The notes: a model not told the origin generated them from the letters alone. A DNA stretch of 64,000 bases from Streptomyces microflavus (GCF_014650075.1 NZ_BMUG01000015.1:1-64000), one strand, 5' to 3'. Shown: positions 52,694 through 61,427, numbered from the stretch's first letter. Made by a program: numbers and translations.

Positions 52694-53731
52694 TCAGGGT
52701 CGCGCCGGTTGCACGGCCCCCTCTTCCTTCCCCTCTTCGGCCGGCGGGGGTACGGCTTCGGCTCCGGTCCCAGCCTCGGTTCCGGCCCCGGCGCCGGCGC
52801 CGGGCTTGTTCCCAGCCACCGGACGTGACGGCGCGGTGCGGGTCAGCAGTACGCCGCTGACGATCAGTAGCGCGCCCACCACGGTGTTCCAGCCCAGCGA
52901 CTCGTTCAGGAAGAACACTCCGACGATCGCCGCCCACAACGGGGTCAGATACGCAACCGTGGAGGCGACCGTCGAGCCGACGGCGCGGATCACCGACAGG
53001 TTCCACATGTACGCGAGCCCGGTGCCCACGGCGCCGAGCACCACCATGGCGGCCATCGGCCCCTTCCCGCCCCAATGTGGTGCGCCACTCAACAGTGGTG
53101 CGACCAGCGCGAGTTCGAGGGTTGCCCAGCTGACCTGAATGGCGGTCAGGGTGATCGCGGGGATGTCTCCGCCGGACAGGTAACGGCGGGTGTAGGTGTA
53201 GCCCAGCCCGTACGAGGCGGTGGCGACCAGGCAGATCACACTCCCTTTCATCAGCGAGGACTGCCCGCCCGACCACACGCCGAGCACCACCAGGGCGCCG
53301 CACAGGCCGGTGGCGATGCCGAGCAGCCGTCGCAGGTTCGGTTTCTCGTCCGGCAGCATGACCAATACCCAGACCAGGGTGAACAGGGGAATGGTGGAGT
53401 TCCACACCCCGGCCGTGACGGAGTCGATGTACTGCTCGCCCCAGGCGAACAGGGTGAAGGGGAAGGCGTTGAGCACCGTCCCCACCACCAGGGCGTGCCC
53501 CCACACCCGCAGGTCACGCGGCATTCCCAGCCGCCGCACCAGTACCAGGCCCCACAGCACCAGTGCTCCGAAGAAGCACCGCCAGAAGGCGACCCAACCC
53601 GGTTCGATACCGGCTTCGACACCGATCTTGATGAGCGCGAACCCGGACCCCCAGATCATCGAGCAGATGACGAACTGAGGTACCCACGACTTGGCCGGTA
53701 CAGCGGATAAGGCGTTTACGGAGCTTGCCAC
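52694..53731 (-). CDS. DMT-superfamily (EamA) transporter
   Basis: 345-aa protein with ten membrane segments in two EamA repeats: FVICSMIWGSGFALIKIGVEAG at the start, WVAFWRCFFGALVLW, and in the second half SYGLGYTYTRRYLSG and ASTVAYLTPLWAAIVGVFFLNESL. The long C-terminal tail is Gly/Ala/Glu/Pro-rich and cytoplasmic. GTG 53731 is preferred over ATG 53782 because AAAGGA lies six bases before it. It likely exports a metabolite or amino acid; the substrate is unknown. Confidence 0.9.
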   Translation of the reverse strand: MASSVNALSAVPAKSWVPQFVICSMIWGSGFALIKIGVEAGIEPGWVAFWRCFFGALVLWGLVLVRRLGMPRDLRVWGHALVVGTVLNAFPFTLFAWGEQYIDSVTAGVWNSTIPLFTLVWVLVMLPDEKPNLRRLLGIATGLCGALVVLGVWSGGQSSLMKGSVICLVATASYGLGYTYTRRYLSGGDIPAITLTAIQVSWATLELALVAPLLSGAPHWGGKGPMAAMVVLGAVGTGLAYMWNLSVIRAVGSTVASTVAYLTPLWAAIVGVFFLNESLGWNTVVGALLIVSGVLLTRTAPSRPVAGNKPGAGAGAGTEAGTGAEAVPPPAEEGKEEGAVQPARP

Positions 53732-53753
53732 TTCGAGTCCTTTCGATTTGCCG

Positions 53754-53799
53754 TGCGTTTCTTGTCGTGCGCTCTTCGTCATGCGTTTCTTGTCGTGCG
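53754..53799. repeat. Two direct copies of an 18-bp sequence
   Basis: TGCGTTTCTTGTCGTGCG occurs at 53754-53771 and 53782-53799 (28-bp period) in the leader of the DMT transporter gene. It may be duplication noise or part of a leader. Confidence 0.6.
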
Positions 53800-53828
53800 T
53801 TTCACGGGGGCGGAGCTGTGCCGCTCGA

Positions 53829-54570
53829 TCACGTCTCCGTGCTGCGCCCGACCGCCGCCGAGGCGAAAGCGCGCACCAGGGGGTGGGGCCGGGAGGTGTC
53901 GTCGGCCAGTTCGGGCTGGAACAAGGTGGACAGGAAGAACCGGTGCCCCGGCAGTTCGGCGATGCGGGGGTGGCCGTCGTCGTGGGCGGTGAAGCGCAAC
54001 CCGTGGTCGCGCAGGGTGCCGGCGTACCGGGGGTCCAGAGCGTGCGTGCACTGGTAGCGCTCCACGGTCGTGCGCGCGCCGAGCGCTTCCTCGGCCAGTG
54101 AGTCGGGCTCGGTGTGGACAGTCCCCTCGTGGTCCGCGAGGCCGCGTGACAGCGGAAGCGGGCTGCCGGGGGAGTTCTCGGCGTGGGCGGCGCCGTCCGG
54201 CGCGCAGACGTGGCGAGCGAATTCCAGGAGGACGTGCAGGAAGCCGCCGCAGGTCGCCGGCAAGGGGATGTCCCGCTCGCGCCGTGCGCACAGCGCTCAC
54301 CGCTCCGGCCTCGCCCCGGTACGGGCTGTCCGGCACCAGCCAGATGCCGTCGAAGCCGGCCAGGTCCCGAGGGCCGTCGAGCTGCGCGGTCGACAACCAG
54401 TAGGCGTCCACCAGCAGCCGTTCGCGGTGCCACAGCGCCTCCGGCATCGGCGCGTGGCGGGTGTGCGCGGGCACGCCCGCCGACCGCTCGCCGACGAGCG
54501 CGATCCGGGCGGGCCGGGTGCGCGAGAGGTCCGGGTCGGCCGGGGGGCGTGGTGCGACGGTGGTGGGCAC
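53829..54570 (-). pseudogene. CTP-synthase C-terminus-related gene with one frameshift
   Basis: The 5' frame (from 54570) reads RIALVGERSAGVPAHTRHA, GFDGIWLVPDSPYRG to SAVRTAR. After a single missing base (about 54276-54284) the next frame gives DIPLPATCGGFLHVLLEFARH and later ERYQCTHALDPRYAG and HRFFLSTLFQPELAD. This is the glutamine-amidotransferase-like family annotated as CTP synthase C-terminal-region-related. The nucleophile Cys appears as ATCGGF. It is a one-base break, either real or an assembly slip. It lies upstream of the DMT gene in the same direction. Confidence 0.7.
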
Positions 54571-54577
54571 GCCGGAA

Positions 54578-54910
54578 TCATCCAGCGGCCCTGCCGAAAG
54601 GACAAACGACAGCTTCTGATTCCTCGACAGGTGATGCTGATCCGGTGGACCCGCGCCTGCTCAGGACCTTCTCGGCCGTCATCACGCACGGCTCCTTGAA
54701 CTCCCGGGCCTCGGTCGGGGAACAGGTGAACACCACGCCGTACTTCCACATGTCCGCAAACGGGACGACGGGCAGCCCCAGGCCCTCCGCGATCTCCTCG
54801 GCGGCCAACGGGTCGGCGCCGGTGTTGACGAGCGCCTCGACCTGGGCGATGCGGAGGGTCTGCTCGTGCAGCTGGGACAAGCCCGAGGCATGAGCCTCGA
54901 CGTATGGGCT
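54578..54910 (-). pseudogene. Fragment of an unrecognised gene
   Basis: The frame SPYVEAHASGLSQLHEQTLRIAQVE, then ADPLAAEEIAEGLGLPVVPFADMWKYG has protein-like composition and GC-biased third positions but only TTG start codons and is closed by a stop just upstream (54913). I recognise no family. It is likely the 3' part of a broken gene. Confidence 0.35.
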
Positions 54911-55258
54911 CCGTCATGCCGCCCCACCGGCTGCTGGCCTGCGTCACGGCCGTACGGAACCGGCCGCGCTACCGCCCGCAATCAGGTAGGCCGCTCGGGA
55001 GGGGAGGACGGCTGCTTCCGTGCCTGCCTGCCCCAGATATCTCCTCGAATCCGCGGCGTCAGCCTCCCATGGCAGTGGCCGGGCGCGGAATGACGAGGTC
55101 GCCACCGAGAGCCGCCCCAGGAGTGGCCCACGCCGGGCCACAGCTCAGCGACGCGACGACCAGACCTCTACGCGCTCAGCTCGCCGTCTCGACCGCTCAC
55201 CCGCCAACTGAAGCGCCCAGTCACAGAGGGCTCGCGGGCTGTCCGGACGGCATGGCTG
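54911..55258. other. Gene-poor stretch before tpg
   Basis: No gene supported; only overlapping low-quality frames. Confidence 0.35.
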
Positions 55259-55816
55259 CTACAGGTCGAACTCAAGGTGTTCGATGTCGGTGAACCGGAC
55301 TTCGTCCAGGCTGCCGGCGCGGCGGCCGCCGTCCTGGAAGTAGACCTCCTTGAGCGCTTCGGCCGCGATCTCCTGGAGCCGGGCGTCACTGGCGCCCTGG
55401 TCCTGGGCGTCGAAGAGGCGGGCGGCGTGGGCCGGCGGCAGGGCAACGGTGAGGTGGCGGATGCGGTCCTGGTCGGTGGAGCCGATGGGGGCGGTGTACC
55501 CGAGGCGGGCGCGGGTGTCGATGATGATGCCGCCCGTGGACGCCGCCTTCTGCTTGGCCTTGGCCCGGATCAGGGGCTGCCACCGCCTTTTCACCTCGCG
55601 CTCCAGGCGTGCGGCAAGGGCCGGGCGGGGTTTCTTGATCTGGTCCTTCACGTACCGCTCGACGGTGCGCTGGGAGATCCGCAGCATCTGGGCGACCGGC
55701 TTGGTGCCGCCGAGCTGCTTGACCAGGTACCGCATCTGCGCGCCCGCGCTTTTCGGTGCGGGGCGGGTGAACGCCTTCTGCACCGCGGTGTCCAGGCCGT
55801 CCCCGATCAGGCTCAT
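55259..55816 (-). CDS. tpg: Terminal protein Tpg
   Basis: 185-aa protein that matches Streptomyces Tpg in length and sequence as remembered: it begins MSLIGDGLDTAVQKAFTRPA, has the HTH GTKPVAQMLRISQRTVERYV and the block RRWQPLIRAKAKQKAA, and ends RFTDIEHLEFDL. Tpg is covalently attached to the 5' telomere ends through a hydroxyl residue and primes the last Okazaki gap, recruited by Tap. The ATG at 55816 lies 12 bases after the tap stop, forming the usual tap-tpg operon. Appears intact. Confidence 0.95.
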   Translation of the reverse strand: MSLIGDGLDTAVQKAFTRPAPKSAGAQMRYLVKQLGGTKPVAQMLRISQRTVERYVKDQIKKPRPALAARLEREVKRRWQPLIRAKAKQKAASTGGIIIDTRARLGYTAPIGSTDQDRIRHLTVALPPAHAARLFDAQDQGASDARLQEIAAEALKEVYFQDGGRRAGSLDEVRFTDIEHLEFDL

Positions 55817-55828
55817 CGTCGCCTTCTC

Positions 55829-57343
55829 CTACTCTCCGTTGTCGACGTCGGTGACGGTGCCGTCCTTGATGTACCGGGCGAGGTTGAGCTCCGGGGCGTT
55901 GAACCGCTCGCGGACCTCCTCACCCCACAGGAGGCTCTGGGTACCCTCGTGCTTGACCAGGCCGGGGTTGATGCCGAGCTTGAAACCCCCGGGCAGCGGC
56001 TTGCCCTCCCGGTAGGGCAGGAAGTCCAGCGGGCTCTCTCCGTTGGCGGCGTAGACGACGCAGTCGGACAGGACCGCGACGGGGTACTGCCCGGTGAACG
56101 CCGCGTGCTTCACGATCTTGCGGTGCAGGTTGACCCGCGTACGGGCGATGACCGCCGCGCGGATGTCGGGCCGCCACGTCGGCCGGGACAGGGCCCGCCA
56201 CGGCTCGCCCGGCCGCCATCCCTCTCCCCGGGGCCGCTCGCGCAGCTTGCCCAGGCCGCCCTTCACCGTCGCCTTGATGGCCGAGACGACGATCGCCAGC
56301 TCCGGGTCCCGGCTGCGGTAGCCGTCCATCGCGGTGAGGAAGTCGGCCGGGGCGAGGTCTGCGCCGACACCGAGGCCGGCCATCGTGGCAAGGTAGGCGT
56401 CGCGCAGCCGCTGGTACCAGCCGTCCAGGTAGCGGCCGTTCTCGTACCGGACGTACGCCTCGGTCGGCGTGACGTCGTAGCCGAGCTCGACCGCGTACGC
56501 CACGGTCGGCGTCGCGTACCAGGCCGGGCCTTTCGGGCGGTCGCCCTTCGGTGTGAACGGGGAGGGCAGCAGGCTGCCGTCCAGGTCCACCCATTCCTTG
56601 CCGGCCTTCACGCGGGACAGGTCGACGTGGGAGAGGTCGACCAGCCACGAGCCGGGCAGCTTCGGGTCGAACACCGGGTTCGTGACCCGGGTCGGCTCGC
56701 CGAGGCCGACGTTCAGGCCGTTGGCTCCGGCGGCGAAGGCCATGTTCACGTCGATGCCGACCAGATGGCGCAGGGTGCACTCGGCATCCGTCATCGGCCG
56801 CGCCCAGTCGTACGCCTCCTCGAACAGCTTCTCCGCCGGGCCCCGCACGTGGAAACGCGGCAGGCCCTTGAGGAGCGGGTGCCCGTCGGGGGCCTCGCAC
56901 GGCGCGCAGTCCACCGGGTCCTTACCCAGCGAGCCGGGGTTGTGCTCGGAGTGCCGCCTGCCGTCGGTATCCGGCTCGGAGGCCCGGGTCGGCGGGTGCA
57001 GCGCCGTCCGCCGTGCTGTCCGCAAACTTCTGCAGACCCTCCAGGTCAGGCTCTGAGCGAGGGACCCGCACAGGACGAGGGACGTGGCGGCCTGCGTAAG
57101 GTTGTCCTCGGCAGCAGCCCGACAGGCCAGGTCCATCATCGCCAACATGCCGTGGAGCACTTTGTCCTCGCCGTCGGCTTCCTCCTCCTGGCGGGCGACC
57201 AGGACGCGATCGGCCTCATTCAGGACCGTGGACCAGACATTCCCGAAAGCCTCCGGCCGTACCCCGGTCAGGGGTGTCAGGCACAGGTCGGCGTGCGACT
57301 GGGCATCTCCTCGGCCGAGCGGTAGTCCAACACGGTGCCGCAC
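55829..57343 (-). CDS. tap: Telomere-associated protein Tap, 5'-truncated and chimeric
   Basis: The 504-aa frame has two parts. From D at 56920 to the end (363 aa) it is Tap: DPVDCAPCEAPDGHPLLKG, HVRGPAEKLFEEAYDWARPM, VGIDVNMAFAAGANGL, PKLPGSWLVDLSHVDLSRV, ARYIKDGTVTDVDNGE. Full Tap is about 740 residues from memory, so more than 300 residues including the N-terminal DNA-binding region are missing. The first 140 residues here are unrelated and themselves need a frame change (GLQKFADST is in another frame near 57030). The true start is therefore unclear. Tap normally binds the telomere overhang and loads Tpg; this copy may not. Confidence 0.8.
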   Translation of the reverse strand: MRHRVGLPLGRGDAQSHADLCLTPLTGVRPEAFGNVWSTVLNEADRVLVARQEEEADGEDKVLHGMLAMMDLACRAAAEDNLTQAATSLVLCGSLAQSLTWRVCRSLRTARRTALHPPTRASEPDTDGRRHSEHNPGSLGKDPVDCAPCEAPDGHPLLKGLPRFHVRGPAEKLFEEAYDWARPMTDAECTLRHLVGIDVNMAFAAGANGLNVGLGEPTRVTNPVFDPKLPGSWLVDLSHVDLSRVKAGKEWVDLDGSLLPSPFTPKGDRPKGPAWYATPTVAYAVELGYDVTPTEAYVRYENGRYLDGWYQRLRDAYLATMAGLGVGADLAPADFLTAMDGYRSRDPELAIVVSAIKATVKGGLGKLRERPRGEGWRPGEPWRALSRPTWRPDIRAAVIARTRVNLHRKIVKHAAFTGQYPVAVLSDCVVYAANGESPLDFLPYREGKPLPGGFKLGINPGLVKHEGTQSLLWGEEVRERFNAPELNLARYIKDGTVTDVDNGE

Positions 57344-57558
57344 GACATCGAGCCGTGGTCGTCATGTGCCGCGCCGCCAGACCATTCCCGGGAGATCCCC
57401 GGAGTGGGCCGGGCACAGGAACACGACCAGGCCGGGCCCGTGCCGGACTCCACGGCGGCCCGTTCGCGCGGCACGGACGCATCGAGGGAGCAGTCCAACA
57501 CGTTGCGGAGCGCGCTGATCTCACGGTGGGCGGCGAGCTGCTGGAAGACGCTGGGCAC
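57277..57558 (-). CDS. Hypothetical protein, probably part of a broken gene
   Basis: 93-aa frame (SVFQQLAAHREISALRNVLD, ending AEEMPSRTPTCA) with good GC bias and GAAGGG six bases before GTG 57558. It overlaps the chimeric tap frame, whose first 90 residues (GVRPEAFGNVWSTVLNEAD) look like its natural continuation after a frameshift near 57290. I infer one hypothetical gene of about 230 codons that is now fused to tap. Confidence 0.4.
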   Translation of the reverse strand: MPSVFQQLAAHREISALRNVLDCSLDASVPRERAAVESGTGPAWSCSCARPTPGISREWSGGAAHDDHGSMSCGTVLDYRSAEEMPSRTPTCA

Positions 57559-57574
57559 TGCGATCCCTTCGCGG

Positions 57575-57850
57575 TCAGACTTCGATGAACGCGACAACCA
57601 CCACGGTGCCCAGGGCGCTCACCCAGTACAGGAGCCTCACGCGCTCGACGTCGTCGGCGTATTCGCGCAGCCGGGGGCTGGCGGCGGTGCCGGGGAGCGG
57701 TTCGCCGGCGTCGGGGTCGACGGAGAGGACGACCAGGGCGCGGTCCAGGGCGTGGAGCTCGGCCTCGCTGGTGATGGTGTCCAGCTGCTTGGCGGCGGAG
57801 TCGGAGAACGCGATCCGGGCGCGGCGGCGTGGGCCGTGCGGTGAGGGCAT
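57575..57850 (-). CDS. RelE/ParE-like toxin
   Basis: 91-aa protein with the small-toxin pattern RIAFSDSAAKQLDTITSEAELHALDRALVVL, RLREYADDVERVRLLYWVSALGTVVVVAFIEV. RelE-type toxins cut mRNA on the ribosome; ParE-type toxins block gyrase. Which applies cannot be told. The ATG shares its A with the antitoxin stop (TGATG). Length and order (antitoxin first) fit a type II module. Confidence 0.75.
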   Translation of the reverse strand: MPSPHGPRRRARIAFSDSAAKQLDTITSEAELHALDRALVVLSVDPDAGEPLPGTAASPRLREYADDVERVRLLYWVSALGTVVVVAFIEV

Positions 57851-58083
57851 CAGGCGGCGGCCGTGCGCTGGGCGGTGAGCCGGGCGAGGTGGGCCTCGCG
57901 CAGCTCCTCCCACGGCGTGCATTCCTCCACCGCGGGCAGGCCGTTGGTAGCGATGTCCTCCAGGACGGCGGCGAGCTGGTCGGCGCTCTCGCGGGTCCGG
58001 GCCGCGTACGCGCGCAGTCCGTCAGCGGCGTCGGGCTCCAGCTGCTGCCTGGTGGTGTCGGCGGGGGCCGGCTGTTCGCTCAT
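57850..58083 (-). CDS. Putative antitoxin
   Basis: 77-aa acidic protein (MSEQPAPADTTRQQLEPDAADGL onward, ending EELREAHLARLTAQRTAAA). The N-terminal half is polar and the C-terminal half helical, with no clear HTH. GGAG is six bases before ATG 58083. Coupling to the RelE-like gene supports an antitoxin role. Confidence 0.6.
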   Translation of the reverse strand: MSEQPAPADTTRQQLEPDAADGLRAYAARTRESADQLAAVLEDIATNGLPAVEECTPWEELREAHLARLTAQRTAAA

Positions 58084-58238
58084 CGAGGGCTCCAGAGGGC
58101 GGAACTGGCGTGTCCCGCCACGGTATCGCCGGTCAGCCGAGCCCGGGAGCACTCCGCAGGAACCCGTCCCACTACTACGCTCCGTGCTTCCTGCCTGTGC
58201 GCGGGAGGCCAAATCTTGCATGTCACGCTCCACCCGAA
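58084..58238. other. Spacer before the inverted-repeat cassette
   Basis: 155 bases, promoter region of the TA pair; no gene. Confidence 0.4.
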
Positions 58239-58331
58239 TGTCCTGTGACAGCGAACTTTGACCGATTGCCATCAAAGGTGGACCACAGCGGAAATACGCA
58301 GGCTGATCTCAGTCAGCCTGCGAGCGGGCTC

Positions 58332-59039
58332 TCAAGATGCACCACAAATCGGTGCGTCTTCCGGGGCCTTGCTCCAGCTCTCCCGAAGATCGACCATGTG
58401 CACTCCGGGCGATACGGGTTTCCATGTAGAGGTGGCCAGCGCTCCCCCACCAGTACGGGCCCAGCTCCTGCCGTGAGGGTCCCGAAACTCCAACCAGAGT
58501 GATGACAGCTCTTCATCGGTGACCTGCACGGATGGAAACAGGTCGTGGAAGCTGGCGCGCAGTGAGCCAGTGGGGATTTGGATCTGCTTGCAGGGCTCGA
58601 GCGAACGCAAATCCCACCAAAGACGCCTGCGCGGCAGGAAGAGGCGCATCTTCGCTGGGTGCGGGTTGCCGTTCATCACGACTATGGAGGACGGAGTTCG
58701 GTAGAAGTCAACCTGCTCAGCGAAGGCTCTCTGGCTCGCTTCGGCCGCTTGCTTCTCCTCCCTATCAGCGCGCTGCTCCGCTCTGATCCCCAGAATCAGC
58801 CCCGCGAGTGCGGCAACGACGGTAAGCACAGCACCTACGCCCCTGCCGATCTCCGCCCATGCAGGCGCGGGTCCCGTGGGGTCTGCCGGGTCTGCCGGGT
58901 CTGCCGGGTCTGCCGGGTCTGCCGGGTCTGCCGGATTCTGAGGTACCGGGGCCGTAGGAGCGTCACCGTCGGAACCAGCCGCACGCCCAGGATCAACGCC
59001 GGCGGGCACAGGTCGCTCCCCACTGCTCGCTTCAGCCAT
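58332..59039 (-). CDS. Single-pass membrane protein inside the cassette
   Basis: 235-aa protein: acidic N-terminal linker with an (Ala-Asp-Pro) repeat from residues about 36-54, one membrane segment (about 66-86, GVGAVLTVVAALAGLILGI), a short coiled coil (EQRADREEKQAAEAS) and a cytoplasmic or extracellular C-terminal domain of about 130 residues (SLEPCKQIQIPTGSLRASF, WLEFRDPHGRSWAR) with beta character. No family recognised. ATG 59039, weak ribosome site. It is the only gene between the cassette inverted repeats. Confidence 0.65.
   Translation of the reverse strand: MAEASSGERPVPAGVDPGRAAGSDGDAPTAPVPQNPADPADPADPADPADPADPTGPAPAWAEIGRGVGAVLTVVAALAGLILGIRAEQRADREEKQAAEASQRAFAEQVDFYRTPSSIVVMNGNPHPAKMRLFLPRRRLWWDLRSLEPCKQIQIPTGSLRASFHDLFPSVQVTDEELSSLWLEFRDPHGRSWARTGGGALATSTWKPVSPGVHMVDLRESWSKAPEDAPICGAS
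58881..58934. repeat. Six tandem copies of GTCTGCCGG
   Basis: A perfect 9-bp repeat in the coding sequence of the cassette protein gives the Ala-Asp-Pro repeat. The copy number is likely to vary between strains. Confidence 0.9.
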
Positions 59040-59147
59040 GCACCTGAGATTACAAGCGCACTGTGAGTCCAGGGCCTCCTTCTCAAGACGGGAGATCGCC
59101 GGTCCAACTTGATTGACAAACGGTCAAAGTTCGCTGTCACAGGACAA

Positions 59148-59369
59148 TTAGGACTCCGCAGCGCCGTACCCGGCCAGCTCCGCGAAGCCGGCGATGCCGA
59201 TGACCGCGGTCATGCCCACGATGGCCGACAGTGAGAACGAGGCGGCACCCAGCACGGCGGCGGCGAACTGCAGGCCGGTGAGCGTCAGGCAGGTGCCCCA
59301 GAGTGCGCAGCCGCCGACGGTGGAGTGGAACTCGTTCTGCGCGATGAATAGCGGGATGCGGGAGAGCAA
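59148..59369 (-). CDS. Small hydrophobic peptide/membrane protein
   Basis: 73-aa protein, mostly hydrophobic: CALWGTCLTLTGLQFAAAVLG and FSLSAIVGMTAVIGIAGFAELAGYG form two helices with two cysteines near the first. TTG 59369 has GGAGG nine bases upstream and starts two bases after the stop of the upstream ORF. It could be a bacteriocin-like or simple membrane peptide; no motif decides. The stop ends two bases outside the cassette inverted repeat. Confidence 0.5.
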   Translation of the reverse strand: MLSRIPLFIAQNEFHSTVGGCALWGTCLTLTGLQFAAAVLGAASFSLSAIVGMTAVIGIAGFAELAGYGAAES

Positions 59370-59370
59370 A

Positions 59371-59613
59371 TCAATTGCCCTCCGAAGGGACGTGCTCGTT
59401 CCGTATGCATGTCCAATGGTGCTTGTGCGCGAATGCTCCGGATGCGATCAGGAGAATCCATCCGGCATCGATCAGTCCGGCTCCTCCAGCGCCACCTTCA
59501 CGCCACGTGGGCCACGTTCGTGTGAGCTCCCAAATCCACACAGCAGCAGCAGATGCGAGAAAGAGAAGCGACAGTTTCCCTTCCCGCGAAGAAAGGACGG
59601 GTTTTCTAGACAC
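59371..59613 (-). CDS. Small membrane protein (two segments)
   Basis: 80-aa protein starting MSRKPVLSSREGKLSLLFLASAAAVW, with hydrophobic segments about 14-27 and 47-60 and a charged tail. GGAGG six bases before GTG 59613 supports this start over the longer frame. It is coupled to the 73-aa gene. Composition resembles the 97-aa protein at 60.0 kb. Confidence 0.55.
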   Translation of the reverse strand: MSRKPVLSSREGKLSLLFLASAAAVWIWELTRTWPTWREGGAGGAGLIDAGWILLIASGAFAHKHHWTCIRNEHVPSEGN

Positions 59614-60044
59614 AACACGCCTCCGGGAGGTCAGAACTACGAGCTTAATGATGCCAGGCGGACTCGGCGCATAGGCTCGTCCGTAGACCGCAGCGGCGTG
59701 GAGTGTGTGTGGGACAGGGCCGGTGCCTGACAGGCTTGATCCCGGGATGGAGTACGACCGGCCCGCAGCAGCCCGGCAGTCCACGCGACCGTCGGGGCTC
59801 TCCTACAGAAGCGCGGTCGTCACCTTGCTCAGACAGGCGAACCGCCCCGGGAAACTGTGGTCGGCAGTCCTGTCGGACACGCCTTCGGCGGGTTCGGACG
59901 CGGGGCTGGCACCCTGTCGTTGACCGTGATCAGTTTCAGCGCGCGCCAGCGCAGCTTGATCCTGGACGAGCCCTGTGAATCGGACACGGCTGCCGGAAAG
60001 AGAGCGCGGATCAGGCAAGCAGAAAGGCGGTCTGCAGTGGGCGG
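59614..60044. other. Gene-poor stretch
   Basis: 430 bases between two small membrane-protein genes; overlapping frames on both strands but none with ribosome site and sensible composition. Confidence 0.35.
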
Positions 60045-60338
60045 CTACGCCTGCTTGTGCTTCGCTTCTTGGTCTGTGTCCGTGTGGGAAGGAGAGCCTC
60101 CGACCGGGTCCGTCTCCTGGCCCACGCCTTCAAGACGGTCGAGGGCTGCAGCAGACGGTTCCGGGCTGCGTATCAGCCACCACGTACCGAGAAGCCCCCC
60201 GCCGAGAGCCACAAGTGCGACTGTCAGAGCGGCGAACCGCATCCACCCTTCGTGGTCGAGGGAGAAAAATGCCGCACCGAAGCATATGAGCCACCAGAAG
60301 CCGGTTCTCCGCAGCCACAGCTCAAACCCATCTGACAC
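60045..60338 (-). CDS. Small membrane protein (two segments)
   Basis: 97-aa protein: segments LWLRRTGFWWLICFGAAFFSL (about 7-27) and FAALTVALVALGGGLLGTWWL (about 35-57), then an acidic polar tail (EGVGQETDPVGGSPSHTDTD). GTG 60338 is preceded by AAGGGG. No family recognised. Confidence 0.55.
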   Translation of the reverse strand: MSDGFELWLRRTGFWWLICFGAAFFSLDHEGWMRFAALTVALVALGGGLLGTWWLIRSPEPSAAALDRLEGVGQETDPVGGSPSHTDTDQEAKHKQA

Positions 60339-61057
60339 GATAGACCCCTTAAGTCGCTTTCGGCATTCTGCCCTATTTGACGGAGCCTGCCCGCAGCGCA
60401 GCCTCGCGAGGCGTTTGCGCTGTGTGGCAATCATGCAGAAAAGTCCACTTTCAGCCCTAATCGAGGCTGCCAGGCAATCTTATAGCCCTTCCGGGCACGC
60501 CGAGGGCCGTCTGAGTGCGTGCGCCGCAACGGTCACGCCAACGACTGTTGTGGATAGTCGAGAATTCACCTTCGGGATCGGCCGGTATCCCGGCCGAGGC
60601 CACCGCTTAGGTTTCTCGTGGATCCCTGCAGCCCGGCCTCTTTTTCCCGACTCGCCCTGGCGGGGCTTAATGGAAGACGAAAAGCGAAATGACGACAGGG
60701 GGGTGAAGAGTAAGAAAACTTCCAGCCTTTTAGTTGCAGCTTCCCGTAAAGCGCATGCGTGAACCGCCATGACCAACAACGCGACGAGCGATACTTGTCT
60801 TTGGGGATTCAATGTGAAATCTCGAAAAACTCGCAGGAAAAATTCTGATCTCACGGAGTGGTCCGCCTTCGACCCGCTGGGGGGGCGCCCCTATGGGTTT
60901 CGAAGGGAATCGGGCTGGACCATATGGCGTGAGCGAAGGACCAGCGAGGCGAGCCGCCCATGGACGCCGTTTTCGCCCTGGTCCTGATCGCGCAGCGCCC
61001 GGCCAGCTCCGGTTGCCGCCGGGCACTGGTAGGCCGACGATCCGGACATCCTCATAG
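60339..61057. other. Gene-poor, lower-GC stretch
   Basis: About 720 bases. GC falls to roughly 45 percent around 60780-60860. No ORF has support. The low GC could mark a transferred segment or promoter region. Confidence 0.4.
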
Positions 61058-61398
61058 TGAGCTTCTTCGAGTTGGCCACCGATCGGGTGATGGGCCGTGA
61101 AGCGCAACGAGCTAGGCCCCCGGGGCTGTTGATCGAGATGCCTGACGTCTCATCACGCTGCTCGGGGGCCTCGTTGGTCGTCCATCCTGCCGCACCCCAC
61201 CTGCCGCATGCACTCGTGGAGTGGGTCACGATGCTGATCGTCACCCGTGAGGGCGACCGGCGCTGCAAGCTCCGTCCGTCCCAGCGCGCGATGGTGGCAA
61301 TGGTGTACCTGCGCGAACACACCAGAGCGCCGCCGGGTCGGGATCAGCGAGTCCACCGCCCACGCCTACACCAGCGCGGTCGTCGGCCTGCTCGCCAC
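61058..61398 (+). mobile_element. Truncated IS5-type copy (first of two in tandem)
   Basis: The left end starts TGAGCTTCTTCGAGTTGGCC and the sequence parallels 61428-61780 base for base with about 90 percent identity, including the start of a transposase frame (EWVTMLIVTREGDRRCKL). A short internal deletion near 61325 breaks the frame. The rest was lost where the second copy begins. Confidence 0.8.
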
Positions 61399-61427
61399 TC
61401 TGGAGCGGCACCGCCGACGAAGCTCAA

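Larger units (their letters stand above)
58239..59146. mobile_element. 908-bp cassette with 26-bp terminal inverted repeats
   Basis: 58239-58264 and 59121-59146 are exact inverse complements starting TGTCCTGTGACAGCG. Imperfect similarity continues for about 17 bases inward. Between them is a single leftward gene and no transposase. This resembles a non-autonomous transposon (MITE-like) carrying a passenger. No target duplication is obvious at the borders (cccgaa versus attagg). The right end lies just after the stop of the 59148 gene. Confidence 0.75.

Noticed and set aside
58881..58934. Possible CRISPR-like short repeat array
   Set aside because: 9-bp perfect tandem copies without spacers, in frame within a coding region giving Ala-Asp-Pro repeats.
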